A DNA stretch of 64,000 bases from Jackrogersella multiformis (GCA_902806575.1 CADCXD010000018.1:1426001-1490000); one strand, 5' to 3'; numbered from the stretch's first letter, positions 44,762 through 56,409 are shown. The notes: generated by a model from the sequence alone, not told the origin. Translations and numbers: made by a program.

Positions 44762-46642
44762 ATGAATCGAAGTCGGCCAGTGAGGTCTAAGACCGGATGC
44801 TCTTCTTGTCGCCGTCGTAAAGTACGCTGTGATGAAGCAAAGCCTGTTTGCAATGCCTGCACACGTCTAGGACTCGCTTGTTCTTACGAACCTACGCGTG
44901 CTGCTAATTCCGCAGAGACACTTCGATACCGTGTACGCTTCGTCAATTCTCGCTACACAAAACCGCAGCCAGATGAGACCAAGAATACTCAACACCCGGC
45001 TGCATCGCCCGAGTGCTCCAAGAAGCATGTTGCTTCCGAGATCGAGCACAATCGCGAGTCGTCAAAGGTCATCTTAGAGTCGCGCTCCAGTGAGCAGCAC
45101 TGCAAGACTAATAATTCAGATGATTCCGTCATGGCGCACAGCTCTCCCGTCCAGGCTTCGGCCGGAACCTCTTCTCAGCAGGGCGCCTCGCCTAAGCCCA
45201 TCCTAGACCATGGCGCATTTGGTTCTAGTTCACATATGACTGTATACGATCCCAATATAGACACCGCTTATGTACCGGCCTTCTTCGACCTTAATATGAA
45301 TTTCGATTTATTTAGTGAAGATTGGTTATCACCTCAGACACCAGGAAACGCATCCCAGGCTGATTCGGAGTCATGCCGAACTGATATTCCAGAGTCGAAT
45401 AACTCGAGTACCCAAGAAGCTACTGTTGTCATTGGTACCGACGATAACAGACTTATCCAGCATTACTTGAACGTAATGACCAACTATGCTAAAATACGAT
45501 GCTCGGGAGATGAAAACATATACAGCCACATATTCAGTAATATGGCACTATTCTATGCACCTTTATATGATTCCATAATGGCCTGGACAGCCCTACATCT
45601 CGGCCAGACGAAGTCCGACTCCGACTTAATTCGGAAGGCCGAGGAACGATATTCACATGCCGTCTCACTGCTACACCGAGACCAGAACCTTGCCTTGCAC
45701 TTCGAACTCTCCATTGTCACCATCTGGTTTGCGTTACAGTTCGAACTTCTTGCGGCCCGCGGCGTTGATTCTTTCTGTCGGCACTTGGAATTTGCTGCGG
45801 ACCTCGTCGATGCTCACCGCCGCCACCAGAAAGCTGGTGGGGAGGCAACGCCCCTCGGGCACATTGGCTCTCGTATGCTGGTCTGGCTCGGCGCTTACGA
45901 CAGTCGGGCATCTAGTATTGGAGGCACAGGACGCTTATTGCAGAATCTCGAGTCATTCTGTGCAGATTATGACTTCATAGATGCTGCATTCCCAAACTTA
46001 CCCACGAACACCGAGGACTTGAAGCCTTCTTTGCGCTTGTCTCTGGAACTTGACTACATGGAGAGTCGGATTATGCAGCTAAAGCGTAGATCAGTCTCTG
46101 CGCCAGGTGCAAAATGGTCGACGGTACAGTCGGGGCTTGCGACTATCCTCGAACGACTTGAAACCGACCCTACAGTCGCTCCTATCATAGCCTCTATGGC
46201 TAATCCGACGCGCTCCCTCACTGGTAGAATTACGACGAAGCGCTTCAATTGCTTATTGCTCCTAGCAACTTATTACAGCGTCGTAATAACCTTCCATAGG
46301 ATGCTACCCGCCTCTGTAGCAATTAGTATGCCGAACAAGCTTATATCGGGCGAAGCTGCGGCGACCTATATTATTCGTCTAGCATCTTGGGTAGCTCGAT
46401 TTCGGGCACCGTCGCCACAGAACCTTTGGCCGCGTATTCTATTTTTAGCGGGTATCGAGACCATAGATATTGCATATCAAGATTGGGTCGTGAAAACGCT
46501 TACCGAGGCCGAGATCTGGGGAGCTAATTTTCGCAGGACGCGACTGTTACTCGAGCGGGTTATCAAGCTTCAGAGTATAGAAGGAGTTCGGGTTGATTAT
46601 GTCGACGTCATGAAGAAAGAAACAGGTTTGTTTATTGTTTGA
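44762..46642 (+). CDS. Zn2Cys6 transcription regulator
   Basis: A single-exon 626-aa fungal regulator. Residues 12-45 form the binuclear zinc cluster: TGCSSCRRRKVRCDEAKPVC then NACTRLGLACSYEP, six cysteines with canonical CX2CX6CX6CX2CX6C spacing. A Ser-rich linker follows (about 65-160), with acidic patches near 160-220. The C-terminal half (about 240-600) is the helical fungal transcription-factor domain of the Fungal_trans_2 type (NRLIQHYLNVMTNYAKIRCSGDEN..., LALHFELSIVTIWFALQFELLAARGVDSFCRHLEFAADLV, and the final LLLERVIKLQSIEGVRVDYVDV). It acts in the nucleus by binding CGG-type elements. Its divergent layout with the Dal5-like gene and location between catabolic-type genes make it the best candidate for local regulator. 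Confidence 0.92.
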   Translation: MNRSRPVRSKTGCSSCRRRKVRCDEAKPVCNACTRLGLACSYEPTRAANSAETLRYRVRFVNSRYTKPQPDETKNTQHPAASPECSKKHVASEIEHNRESSKVILESRSSEQHCKTNNSDDSVMAHSSPVQASAGTSSQQGASPKPILDHGAFGSSSHMTVYDPNIDTAYVPAFFDLNMNFDLFSEDWLSPQTPGNASQADSESCRTDIPESNNSSTQEATVVIGTDDNRLIQHYLNVMTNYAKIRCSGDENIYSHIFSNMALFYAPLYDSIMAWTALHLGQTKSDSDLIRKAEERYSHAVSLLHRDQNLALHFELSIVTIWFALQFELLAARGVDSFCRHLEFAADLVDAHRRHQKAGGEATPLGHIGSRMLVWLGAYDSRASSIGGTGRLLQNLESFCADYDFIDAAFPNLPTNTEDLKPSLRLSLELDYMESRIMQLKRRSVSAPGAKWSTVQSGLATILERLETDPTVAPIIASMANPTRSLTGRITTKRFNCLLLLATYYSVVITFHRMLPASVAISMPNKLISGEAAATYIIRLASWVARFRAPSPQNLWPRILFLAGIETIDIAYQDWVVKTLTEAEIWGANFRRTRLLLERVIKLQSIEGVRVDYVDVMKKETGLFIV

Positions 46643-46996
46643 TAAGAACACATCTAGGTTAGTTAGATTTTGAATTTTGAACAGCCGCAGCTTCGAAGTC
46701 GATGTACTGCAATAATATGACATTTATTCTATGATAATTATCTGCCCTTATGTTATTTTTTTTTTTTTTTAATACCTAACCTAACCTAACCCAACCTAAC
46801 CACGAGAAATGAAGTTATCATCCGATCGGTTAGCCGTTCCCGGATTAGGCAACCCCATCGTTTATAGGGCACGGCATACATACCTCTCTATATCATCATA
46901 CCAAAATACTAGTACCATTACTAGATATTATTGGCAACCGCTATGTACCTACCTAGGTACTGACTTAGACCTCTGAGTATTATTAGGGAGCTCAAA
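46643..46996. other. Short spacer with T15 and telomere-like tracts
   Basis: Contains a run of 15 T (46756-46770) followed by a CCTAA-type tract (46774-46801), then the promoter of the peptidase gene with an exact TACCTAGGTA palindrome at 46950, only 47 bases before the start codon. Confidence 0.6.
46774..46801. repeat. (CCTAA)n telomere-like tract next to a T15 run
   Basis: Five units of CCTAA/CCCAA type in a row directly after a long homopolymer T run. It resembles a decayed telomeric repeat with 5-base units instead of 6. Confidence 0.75.
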
Positions 46997-48863
46997 ATGG
47001 AGAAGCAGCAAGGAAATATTCCATGCCAGCACAGAAAGCTGTGCAACAGGCACAAACAGTTATTGGCCTGCTTGTTGGTTTCCCTTTGCTTGATACCCTT
47101 ATACTTCATCCCTTCGCTACGCTTGCGGACTAAAAACTGCTTGGGCCTATCGTTCGGCAACCAACCATACCAGAATGATCCGAAAGCATGGTGCCCCCTC
47201 CCTAATGTTACTGCACCGGGAGACGATGGGCTCAAGCCAAGCGAGCACCTTATGAACTCTCGACAGTTAAAGCTGCAAGTTGAACGTCTTTCTGCAGCTG
47301 TACGCGTGCCGACCGAGAGCTACGATGACAACGGTGACGTCAATGAGGATCCACGTTGGGCAACGTTCCAACAATTCCACCAGGTTTTGGCGAAACTGTT
47401 CCCGCTCGTGTGAGTGATTACTGCTCGTAACATCAACTACGATGTGTTATTTTTATTTTTATTTCGAAGTCTGATTTTATGGCTGTAGACACTCGCAACT
47501 TGAACTACACAAGGTAAACCGCTATGGCCTTCAATATACACTCAGGGGCACAGATGCCTCCCTGAAGCCCATCCTCTTGGCGGCCCACCAAGACGTTGTC
47601 CCTGCCGGCACATCCTCCCGTTGGACCTATCCACCATATGATGGACATTTCGACGGATCCTTCATATGGGGCCGAGGGTCTGCTGACTGCAAGAACGTCC
47701 TCATCGGAGTCCTTTCAGCTGTCGAGGATCTTCTATCGCAGGCGTTCGTGCCGCGTCGCACTATTGTTCTTAGTTTTGGGTTTGACGAAGAAACAGGTGG
47801 TCTCAGAGGCGCAGCCGCGTTGAATCAATCACTAATTGAGGAATGGGGCTCGGATTCATTTTTATTCATTCTCGATGAGGGTGGCATGGGTATAGAGGGT
47901 CAGGGAGACGTCATTTACGCCTACCCAGGCGTAGGCGAGAAGGGTTACTACGATATCCAACTGACGCTGGAGGTGAATGGTGGCCATAGCTCGCGACCTC
48001 CAAAACACACCGGTATTGGTATCATGGCAGATGCAATTGTGGCGTTGGAACAAGAAACGTACTCTCCACGACTGACGCGGTCTAGCCCCTTTCGAAGAGT
48101 CTTGGAATGTAGAGCAACATACTCCCCCGACTCTGTCCAACCGTGGTTGCGTGACGCACTTCTTAGCGGGAACGAGGACGAAATCGCCCAGAAGATTGCC
48201 GAAGAAGAAACAGAAGACAAGTGGTTGGTGCAGACTAGCCAGGCCATCGATGTTATCACTGGGGGCGTCAAAGTCAACGCTCTGCCCGAAAGTGTTCAAC
48301 TTCAATTGAACCATAGAATTGCATTACACGATTCTAACGAATACATTGAGAAACATATTGAAAAAGTATTGGCCCCTGTATCAAGAAAATACGGACTTCA
48401 ATTTCGAGGTTTCACTGCCGCGTTCTCGGAAGGCTCAGACTTAGGCAACACTACGTCTGGAATTCTGGAGGCTCGGTCTTTACAGACGATTGCTGTAGCC
48501 CCAACATCACCAACTGACAACGGAGTGTGGTCGGTCTTCAGTGGTACCCTACGACATGTGTTCGAGAGCACGGATAGCGGAAGGGGCAAGATTGTCGTTC
48601 CGGTTGGAAACATTATGACGGGCAATACAGATACAATGCATTATTGGGATCTGACTAGAAACATCTACAGGTTCACGCCTTCTACGAATGGCACAAGGAT
48701 GAACCAGCATGGGATTGACGAGCGGATGGGGATAACTGCTCATTTAGAAGGCGTGAGATTATACTATGGTAAGCTCTCACAGCATCAGAAATTCAACGGC
48801 ATACTAAAGGTTAGCAGATTTGATTCGCAATTTCGACAGTTGGAGAGAGGACTAGATTCGTAA
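46997..48863 (+). CDS. M20 metallopeptidase, carboxypeptidase S-like, membrane-anchored
   Basis: Exons 46997-47409 and 47489-48863 joined across a 79-nt intron (GTGAGT donor, TGTAG acceptor) give 595 aa. Residues about 20-40 are one hydrophobic signal-anchor helix, as in yeast vacuolar Cps1. The metal and catalytic residues of family M20 are in place: AAHQDVVP (His and Asp), WGRGSADCK (bridging Asp), FGFDEETGG (catalytic Glu pair), LDEGGMG, and GNTDTMHYW (last His). The dimerisation domain is recognisable at LTLEVNGGHSSRPP. Cps1-type enzymes cleave C-terminal residues from small peptides or N-acyl amino acids in the vacuole. Start chosen at the ATG in CAAAATGG. Neighbours suggest a role in processing an amide-linked substrate, but this is inference. 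Confidence 0.9.
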
Positions 48864-49654
48864 AGCAAATTACGTGAAATGCTTGAAGATCTTGAATGGA
48901 GAAAGATAATTCAGGATGTTTAAACTTGAACGAAGTAGCTGAGAACGACTGTATAAATCCTTCGCCGAAATAGGAATCGTATTATCTACGCCAAATATTG
49001 TAACCACCTACATGTATCGATGTTAGACAGAGAACCTGGTTTCTTGGCAGCAGCTCCATAGATAGTACCTCGATATCAAACTTATGGAACTCGCCATGTT
49101 CTAATCTTAGTAAAATTCCTCACGGGGATTTCTCACGAACCTACACTACACGCCTAGGAGCGGCACATGCTACCCGAGTACTAAGTTAGGTGACCTATCC
49201 TCGATTTAGCTAACAACGGAAGTCTTCACGATATCTAGGTACGTCTAAGATAGACTCGAGCAATGAATTACATAAATTTGCACCCGCTTTTACGCCATTC
49301 CATGTCGGCTCAAGGCCTTCCCCATTAGGAAATTCCTCGCCTCCCTAATTCGGTAGTGGAATTTCATGACTTTTTCAGGCCATCGCGGCCAATTATATCA
49401 TCTATTGATGGATGCTGTGCTTTATAGGGTTAGTGTCGCTATATTTTATCATGCCTCTTTCAGAGTTATTCGGCCTTTCCTGCAGAACATAGCAAACAAC
49501 CTAGGAATATCATACTCGAAGCGGCTGTGTGATTCAGTCTCTCATAGATGGCTCGAAATAAACAAGAAGGCATCTGCCATCTGCAATCTGACACGCGGAA
49601 AGGATTGTCTCAGTGCGCAGTACTTGCCATGAACGAGCTTGCTGTACGGTCAAG
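48864..49654. promoter_or_regulatory. Spacer and 5' leader of the ABCC transporter gene
   Basis: Contains the 3' end of the peptidase gene and the promoter of the transporter gene. An open frame at 49366-49632 has no domain and is not called. The leader carries a short upstream frame listed separately. Confidence 0.45.
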
Positions 49655-49658
49655 ATGA
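49629..49658 (+). promoter_or_regulatory. Upstream ORF overlapping the ABCC start codon
   Basis: A nine-codon frame from the ATG at 49629 ends with TGA at 49656-49658, which overlaps the presumed main ATG (49655-49657) as ATGA. Such an overlap would make main translation depend on leaky scanning or termination-reinitiation. It only matters if transcription begins upstream of 49629, which cannot be seen here. Confidence 0.4.
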
Positions 49659-52600
49659 ATATGGACCAAGTTCCCCTTCAGCACGCTATAAGCTCCGATG
49701 TGCTACAGGTCCCAATTACAGCTCTCGGGATCCTGTTGGATCACCAATCTTCAAGAAGGTACGTTAGTCTATAATGGTGTTCCTCTGGTGTCTGACTGAC
49801 CTGTTTTAAGAGAGGTCTGGCAACGCCGCGCTATAAGTCTGTCAGACTTTATAGCAACTGGTCGCCTATATCTGGCATGCGTTGGGCTATCCTTCATCTC
49901 TCTATTAGTATCCACCATTTTATACGATGGATTATGCCGCCGCAAAGTCAAGCATCATGCCTCCGTGGATACATCCCATCAGACGTGTAGGCCACACACG
50001 CCTCTCGGGTATGGGATTACGCAAATAATCGTTCTGGCCGCAGCACTGTCTTTGGCGCTGCACTCTACGTTCCTGAATGGATCCTGGATGGAACCACTTG
50101 CCTTGGGCTATGTACTAATCCTTGAGGTATCACAATTCGTTTGGAAGTCGGGTACTGTTAGCCTTCTGCTGAACCGCCACATGAACTCGCTAGCAGCGAT
50201 TTTTACTGTTTTGGAAACCGTCAGAATATTATTGCCTGTTACCATTATTGGCTCGCATGTAAATCCATCGAGCATTGAGTATGTCAAATTAGCTTGTCTG
50301 GCATCTGTGCTGATAGGTTCTTTCATCTCGCCTCGTCAATTACGAAGCAAAGAGTTCAGTCTCGAGAACCTAAGCGAAGAGGGCACGGATGAGAAGTATT
50401 CTCCCGAGGAGACCTGCTCATGGTTCTCCTATTATATGTCTTACGAATGGCTCACTTACCTCACCATTAGAGGGTTTTTCCGGGACTTGGCCATCGACGA
50501 TCTTCCTCCTCTCCCAACATACGATGCGCCAACGGTATGGTTGCGACGTATGCGCGAAGCTCGTCTCAAAGGCGGAAGAACTCTCCGAACCCTTTGTCTC
50601 ACGTTTCGAAATGATATCAAGACGATCATGATCTGGTCGGTTTCAACTGCGATGGCCGAGTATCTTGCACCATGCGCTATGTTCAATATCTTAGGTTACC
50701 TCGAGAACCCAAGTGAGAGCAAAGCAGTGATACATCCGTTTGTGTGGATTGCACTCCTATTCTTAGGTCCTATGGCTCGCTCTGTTTGCTATCAACGATC
50801 GATCTTCATAGGGACAAGGCTCCTTGTCCGGGTCAAAGCAACCATGATTCTAGAGATATACCAGACGGTGCTATGGTCCCGTGTAGAAGACAACTCACAA
50901 GTACAGACAAACCCGCAACATCAAAGTCAGAATGCGGGAAAATCTGGCGATACTTCAGCAGATCGTGCACAGGCAAACTCCGCCCAGATGGAAAGCCTGT
51001 TATCTTATGATTCCGACTCAATTTCTAACGCGACCGACATAGTCTACGCCTTGACAGCGAGCACGGTATCCACGGCAATTGCCATGACATTCCTCTACCA
51101 GCTCCTAGGGTGGCCATCACTGGTTGGCGTCGGCGTTCTGCTATCCCTAAGCCCTCTCCCTGCCCTATTTTCGGGGCGCCAATCACGGCTGCATAGATTC
51201 GTGATGGAAGCAACGGATTCTCGACTCTCGAGGATTTCCGAGTATTTGGAATCGATCCGAACCTTGAAGTTCTTCGCCTGGGAAGAGCTGGCATCCAAGA
51301 CAATCAATGCTATTCGTGCTACCGAGCAGCAAAGAATCTGGCAAAGGAATATAACCTCGATGCTTATTTCCATGACCGGCGACATGCTCTCTCTTGTTAG
51401 CCTCCTGGCCATGTTTACATCGCTTGTCTTCTTCACTGACACGCCACTACGAGCCCCAACGGCTTTTACGGCGTTAGCTCTTACAGAGACCTTGCGCGCG
51501 CAGTTCGTCTGGCTCTCCAAGGTCGCCCAGTGGGTTGCGCAGGCTCACGAATCCTTACAGCGCGTCGACAGGTTCTATGAGTCGACTGTTGAGAGAAAAC
51601 GGCATCCAGATGGCCCCCCTGAATTGGAGAATGCAACGTTTTCCCTAAGTCAATCCTCTAGCTTTCGCCTCCGGGATATTTCCATCTCGTTTCGCGAGAA
51701 GGCATTTAATGTTGTGACGGGACCTACCGGTAGCGGGAAGACATCCTTGCTGCTGTCGATGCTGGGAGAGACGACACTTGAGTCTGGGATAGCTACTTGT
51801 CCTCCGGACGTGGCCTACGTGCCCCAGACAGCTTGGCTGCAAAATAACACCATCCGTCAGAACATCCTGTTTTATAGCCCGTATGATAAGCGCAGATATA
51901 ATCAGATCGTTTATGCTTGCGATCTTGTCGAAGACATGGCACAGCTGCCACTGGGCGATTTGACGTATGTTGGGGAGCGAGGGTCCAGTCTTTCAGGAGG
52001 CCAAAAACAGCGAATTTCATTAGCAAGGGCTTTATATTCGCCTTCGTCGACACTTCTTCTAGATGATATATTTTCAGCACTCGACGCGCACACCACACTG
52101 AGGGTTTACCAGCGATGCTTCCGTAGTGGATTACTAAGTGACCGCACGGTTATTCTAGTGACGCATTTCACCACTGCTATCGATGACGCCGAGGGGTTTA
52201 TCTCGCTGGCTCAGGGGGAAGTGTCATCCAAGAAGATCAACCCTGGGCACTCATTTAGCGACACCAAGGCTCGTTGGGCAACTCTAGAAGAAGAAATCGA
52301 AGTCAACGCTACTTCACAACCAACCACGAGCCCTCAATCAGGGGGGGTATTTACACAGGAGGAACTGTCAGACTTGCCATTTCAAGAGGAGAGAATAGAT
52401 AATATAGATGGGACGGAAGTTGAAGAAAAGAAGGCATCAGGACGTGTACCACGCGGATTCAGTAAGTTACGAAGTCCTGTGTATAGGAAATTACCCATTC
52501 TAACAATCCTAATAGTCGTTAGGTATATGCTTCTCTTTGGCGGCTACCTTGCCGCTTCATTGACGATCCTAAACACTATATTAGTGCAACTTGCATATTT

Positions 52601-54358
52601 CTCGATCACCTTTTGGTTATCCATGTGGACGGAGCTGTCTGCCCGGGACGACTACTCTTCCAAAGCGATATCTTACCTCCTCGTCTACATCGGCACAGTT
52701 TTGGCGTTCATATCCCTCCAGTTCCTCAATAACTACATATACCAGAGAGGCGGATGGAAAGCGGCGAAGACAATGCACGAGCGGCTGGCTACCGCGATCC
52801 TCCATGCCCCTATTTCTTGGTACGACAACACCCCAATCGGTCGTATTATCAATCGGTTCGGCGTGGATATGCGTTCCATGGATAGCGCTTTGGTTGACTG
52901 GCTACGCATGACTCTCGATAACTCTATTCGGCTTGCCCTACGTCTGGCAGGCATCGCTTCCATCATGCCCATATTCGCATTACCAGCCGGAGTCTTCTGC
53001 CTCATCGGTTTTGCCACGGGTGAGGTGTACGCGCGTTCGCAGATATCAATCAAACGTCTCTGCGCCGTGAAAATATCTCCTATCTTCTCGCATTTCAGCG
53101 ACACCGTCGGAGGGCTCGCCGTCATCCGAGCTCGTCAACCTATGGACGAAGTGTTCCAGAAGATCCTGGCCGACAAGCTTGCGGTATACATGCGCGCGTT
53201 GGAAGCTCAGTTCAACACCAACCGCTGGGTCTCCATCCGATCCGACTTCTGCGCTGCTACGATTTCGGTAACGGCCGGGTTTATAGCTTACTGCAAGTCC
53301 GGATCGCCGGGACTTGTGGGCTTCTCGCTGACAAATGCGATCGGTCTAAGCCAGACGATACTGACGTTGGTGAGAAACATGAATGAGTTAGAGGTGGAGT
53401 TGAACTCGTTCCAGCGCATATCTGAGTATGCGGAAATCGAACCTGAGGCGAAACCTGAGGAGACTTTGAAGGCGAGCAAGGTACCTGCGTCGTGGCCAGC
53501 AATTGGTCACGTAGAGTTCCAGAACGTAACTGTCCGTTACTCGGAAGAGGGCCCGGATATCTTGCAGGATGTAACGTTCTGCGCAAGGCCCGGGCAACGA
53601 GTAGCTATCATCGGGCGCACTGGTAGTGGGAAGAGCACCATCACACGCTCGCTTTTACGCTCGACACATGTGGTTTCCGGGCAAATCACAATCGATGGTA
53701 TCGATGTGAGCAACATTCCCCTCAGACGTCTCCGAGAAAGCGTCAGCTTCGTGCCTCAGGACTCGGTGATCTTCTCCGGGGACATCCGATCGAATCTAGA
53801 CCCCTTCGATAGACTCGACGAGACAGAACTACAGTCTGTCCTCACGTCATGCAACCTGATCCAGACTCAAAATACCAACATCCAAGAGCCTAACCCCGGG
53901 CTTTCGGTTCGCACTCATGTCGCGAGCAGCGGCAAGAACTTCAGCAACGGGCAAAGACAGATCCTAGGACTTGCGCGCGCAATGTGTCGTCGTTCAAAAG
54001 TCGTCATCCTAGACGAGGCGACGGCCTCCGTGGACCACGAGACCGACGTGCACATGCAAAAGCTCATCCGCTCGCAGTTTGCCGGCTCCACGATCATAAC
54101 TATAGCCCACCGCCTCCGGACTATCATCGATTATGACCAGGTCATTGTTATGGACGAAGGAAAAGTCCTGGAGTAAGTCATTCCCTGGGTCATGGCTCGT
54201 GCAATTCTACTATTTCGTTTCATTAATGTTAACCTCTTCACAGGACCGGCTCTCCGGCGGAGTTGATCGATAGGGAGGGCACCTTCTGGGGAATGTTGAA
54301 GAATAGTGGTGAGTACGATGAGTTAGTCTCGTTGGTGAGGCAGGGAAATCACATTTAA
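49655..54358 (+). CDS. ABC transporter, ABCC (MRP) full-length type
   Basis: Exons 49655-49758, 49811-54172 and 54244-54358 join in frame to 1526 aa; introns are 52 and 71 nt (GTACGT and GTAAGT donors). The protein starts with several hydrophobic helices (a TMD0-like region, about 50-180). Then come a first membrane domain and NBD1 (Walker A GPTGSGKTS, signature LSGGQKQR, Walker B LLLDD where Asp replaces the catalytic Glu, normal for ABCC). An acidic linker follows, then a second membrane domain and NBD2 (Walker A GRTGSGKST, altered signature FSNGQRQ, Walker B VVILDEATA, H-loop IAHRLRT). ABCC transporters export or move conjugates into the vacuole. The first exon is short and its ATG choice is the weakest part of the model. 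Proximity to hydrolases and an acyltransferase suggests efflux of a modified compound. Confidence 0.9.
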
Positions 54359-55005
54359 AAATATTCTAATAATATAAAATTGTACATCCATCGTGTTTTA
54401 AAAAAGTTGGAGTGCGTAAATACAGGGAATATAGCGCTGTAAAGCGTTTAATTTATAGTGCGTATCTCCCTTATAATAGGTACTGTAGTATGGGTTTAAT
54501 GGTTGTTGTATTATGAAGGTTTTGAGCTTCAGTGCAAAACACAGGATTTCACTTTATCCTCTTGATTACGTAATTGACCCACAGTACCTATATCGATACC
54601 TAGGTACAACCCAAACCCTAACCCTAACCCTGTATACATAGCCCCCCTATACCTATTTTATCCAATCAAAACGCGAACTCCAAGGTTCACTACCAGCTTT
54701 TGAAATCTCAACGCATACCTTCATACACTCTTCAATACTACGTCTCTTGCATTGAGAGTATGCTCATTCAAAAGCGTATCAAAGATCACCTGGGTAATTG
54801 AATGCAATTCTTATTCTCCAAGACTAGGCTCATTCGAGGTAGCTTTTAAAGCGATTGGTTGTTTTTCCAAAGAGGTACATAATAAGCCCCAAATCTGCCT
54901 GAAAGACTGAAAGAAATATTGCAGCCATCCTGTTCATATTAATATCTCGCGAATAGTTGAAAATGAGTCTTCGGTAACCCCGGATGTTTAAAAATTACTC
55001 TGCCT
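54359..55005. other. Spacer between convergent genes, with interstitial telomere repeat
   Basis: Contains an exact TACCTAGGTA at 54597 immediately followed by CCCTAA repeats. No gene seen. Confidence 0.5.
54610..54631. repeat. Interstitial telomeric repeat (CCCTAA)n
   Basis: Reads CCAAACCCTAACCCTAACCCT, three tandem units of the canonical fungal telomere repeat (TTAGGG on the other strand) plus one changed unit, 250 bases past the end of the ABCC gene. Confidence 0.85.
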
Positions 55006-56409
55006 CTACGAAAAACACCGGAGAGTTGCGAATCGTCCAATTGGCCAACTCTGCTTGAACCTTTCTAGCACTTGTCTGTCAAGACTGACAATCACCTCTA
55101 GGCCTCCCTCTTCGCCATCGGCGCTGGCTGGTACCCTAGGGAGGACGATGGGATACCTCTTACCCATCAGCTTCGGCAGTCTCACGGCGTCGCATTTCCC
55201 GACGACGTCGCCCCAGTCTAGCTCATATACGCTCTGATCTGCCCACGAGACGATGGATATGCCGTCGTGACGCGGCCCCAGTGTGATTGGAGGATGGTCG
55301 TCGGGTGCAGCATCTAAATATAGCAGTACGTCTCGCACACTTCCCTCGTCGACGCTGTGAAGAGAGGCGCGAATTGAAGAAGTAATATTGGTTAGCCTTG
55401 AGACCGACGTAGAATCCAGATATTTGTCGTTGTCTGGAGAACTAGCGTCGGTAGCAAAGGATATCAGCTCTCCCCGCGAAGCAGTGGTAGACGTCATGAC
55501 AAAGGCGGCGCCAAGGTAGTCAGGGGGTAAGGGTGGAGTAAGCCGCGAACGAAAGTTCACTGGAAAGCCTATCGTCGTAGTGTTACCCTTCGCATCGCCC
55601 GTCGAGTCCGATTCGGCCGCTAGTATCGCGCTCCAAAGTAGCGCGGTGAGGATGTCGCCTGAAGACACCCAACCCATGACACCTTGCGAAGCGATATGTT
55701 CGTTTACTGCATGCTTCAATGTTTGTAGCGTTTTCTGCTCGAAGAAAAAGACACCCGTTGTGAAATCACTAGGTTGCGATTCCGAACTTGCGAGCCTGGC
55801 AAAGTCGTCGGGTCCTCGGACGTGAAGAAGTGCGGGAATTGAAGAGGGTGTTGGCGTGCCAGAGATGCCGGGTCGCTCAAGCAGAGCTTTGCGGTCCAAC
55901 CAAGTCGGGTCGAACCCTGCTGCAGCAGATGCGCCCGTCCGGCAGTATGAGGCCCAGATCTTGAGCAAGGCCCCAAATCCGGTGATATCAGTTGAGCAAT
56001 GGTGCACCGCAATGCACAGGATGAACCCTCCCTTGACGAATGATATCCTTGCCCGGAATACAGGCGCCGGGCTCGGGAACGGAGGCTGGGTGTCAGGGGG
56101 CATGATTCCCGGCACGGTAAAAGCCGAGGGTGGGAAATGTTGCTCCTTTATAGCAGCGTAATCAACCGCACCTAAAAGATCTTGCTCGGAGTAGAGATCC
56201 TTTAGAGTCTGACAAGGTTCACTGAGGGAAATATGCTTGTGGTCCTCGCTGGCGATGATTCCGGAAAGGAGGTAAGGGACATCAGTTACAAGTCTAGCCA
56301 AGCCCGTTTTGAGTACCAGGGGAACCTCAGTATGCGTCGAGGGGAAACAGAACATCTGGCGCACATAGCCTCGAGGCATAAGCCTATCGAGTGGAGAGAG
56401 GCCCGTCAT
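55006..56409 (-). CDS. BAHD-type acyltransferase (trichothecene acetyltransferase-like fold)
   Basis: A single-exon 467-aa protein, normal length for fungal BAHD transferases. The catalytic motif HHCSTD (HxxxD; His near residue 138) sits in AVHHCSTDITGFGALLKIWASYC. The structural motif near the end is DWGDVVGKCDAVRLP (near 402), corresponding to DFGWG of plant enzymes. The N-terminal start LSPLDRLMPRGYVRQMFCF is also typical of fungal members, which begin SPLDxxxP. The enzymes transfer acyl groups from CoA to hydroxyl or amine groups of small molecules and are cytosolic. There is no signal peptide. It is convergent with the ABCC gene, so acylation followed by transport is a plausible link. 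Substrate unknown. Confidence 0.87.
   Translation of the reverse strand: MTGLSPLDRLMPRGYVRQMFCFPSTHTEVPLVLKTGLARLVTDVPYLLSGIIASEDHKHISLSEPCQTLKDLYSEQDLLGAVDYAAIKEQHFPPSAFTVPGIMPPDTQPPFPSPAPVFRARISFVKGGFILCIAVHHCSTDITGFGALLKIWASYCRTGASAAAGFDPTWLDRKALLERPGISGTPTPSSIPALLHVRGPDDFARLASSESQPSDFTTGVFFFEQKTLQTLKHAVNEHIASQGVMGWVSSGDILTALLWSAILAAESDSTGDAKGNTTTIGFPVNFRSRLTPPLPPDYLGAAFVMTSTTASRGELISFATDASSPDNDKYLDSTSVSRLTNITSSIRASLHSVDEGSVRDVLLYLDAAPDDHPPITLGPRHDGISIVSWADQSVYELDWGDVVGKCDAVRLPKLMGKRYPIVLPRVPASADGEEGGLEVIVSLDRQVLERFKQSWPIGRFATLRCFS

Noticed and set aside
49366..49632. 88-codon frame before the ABCC gene as a possible first exon
   Set aside because: It ends at a stop at 49632 and no donor joins it in frame to the transporter; the exon at 49655-49758 gives a clean frame.
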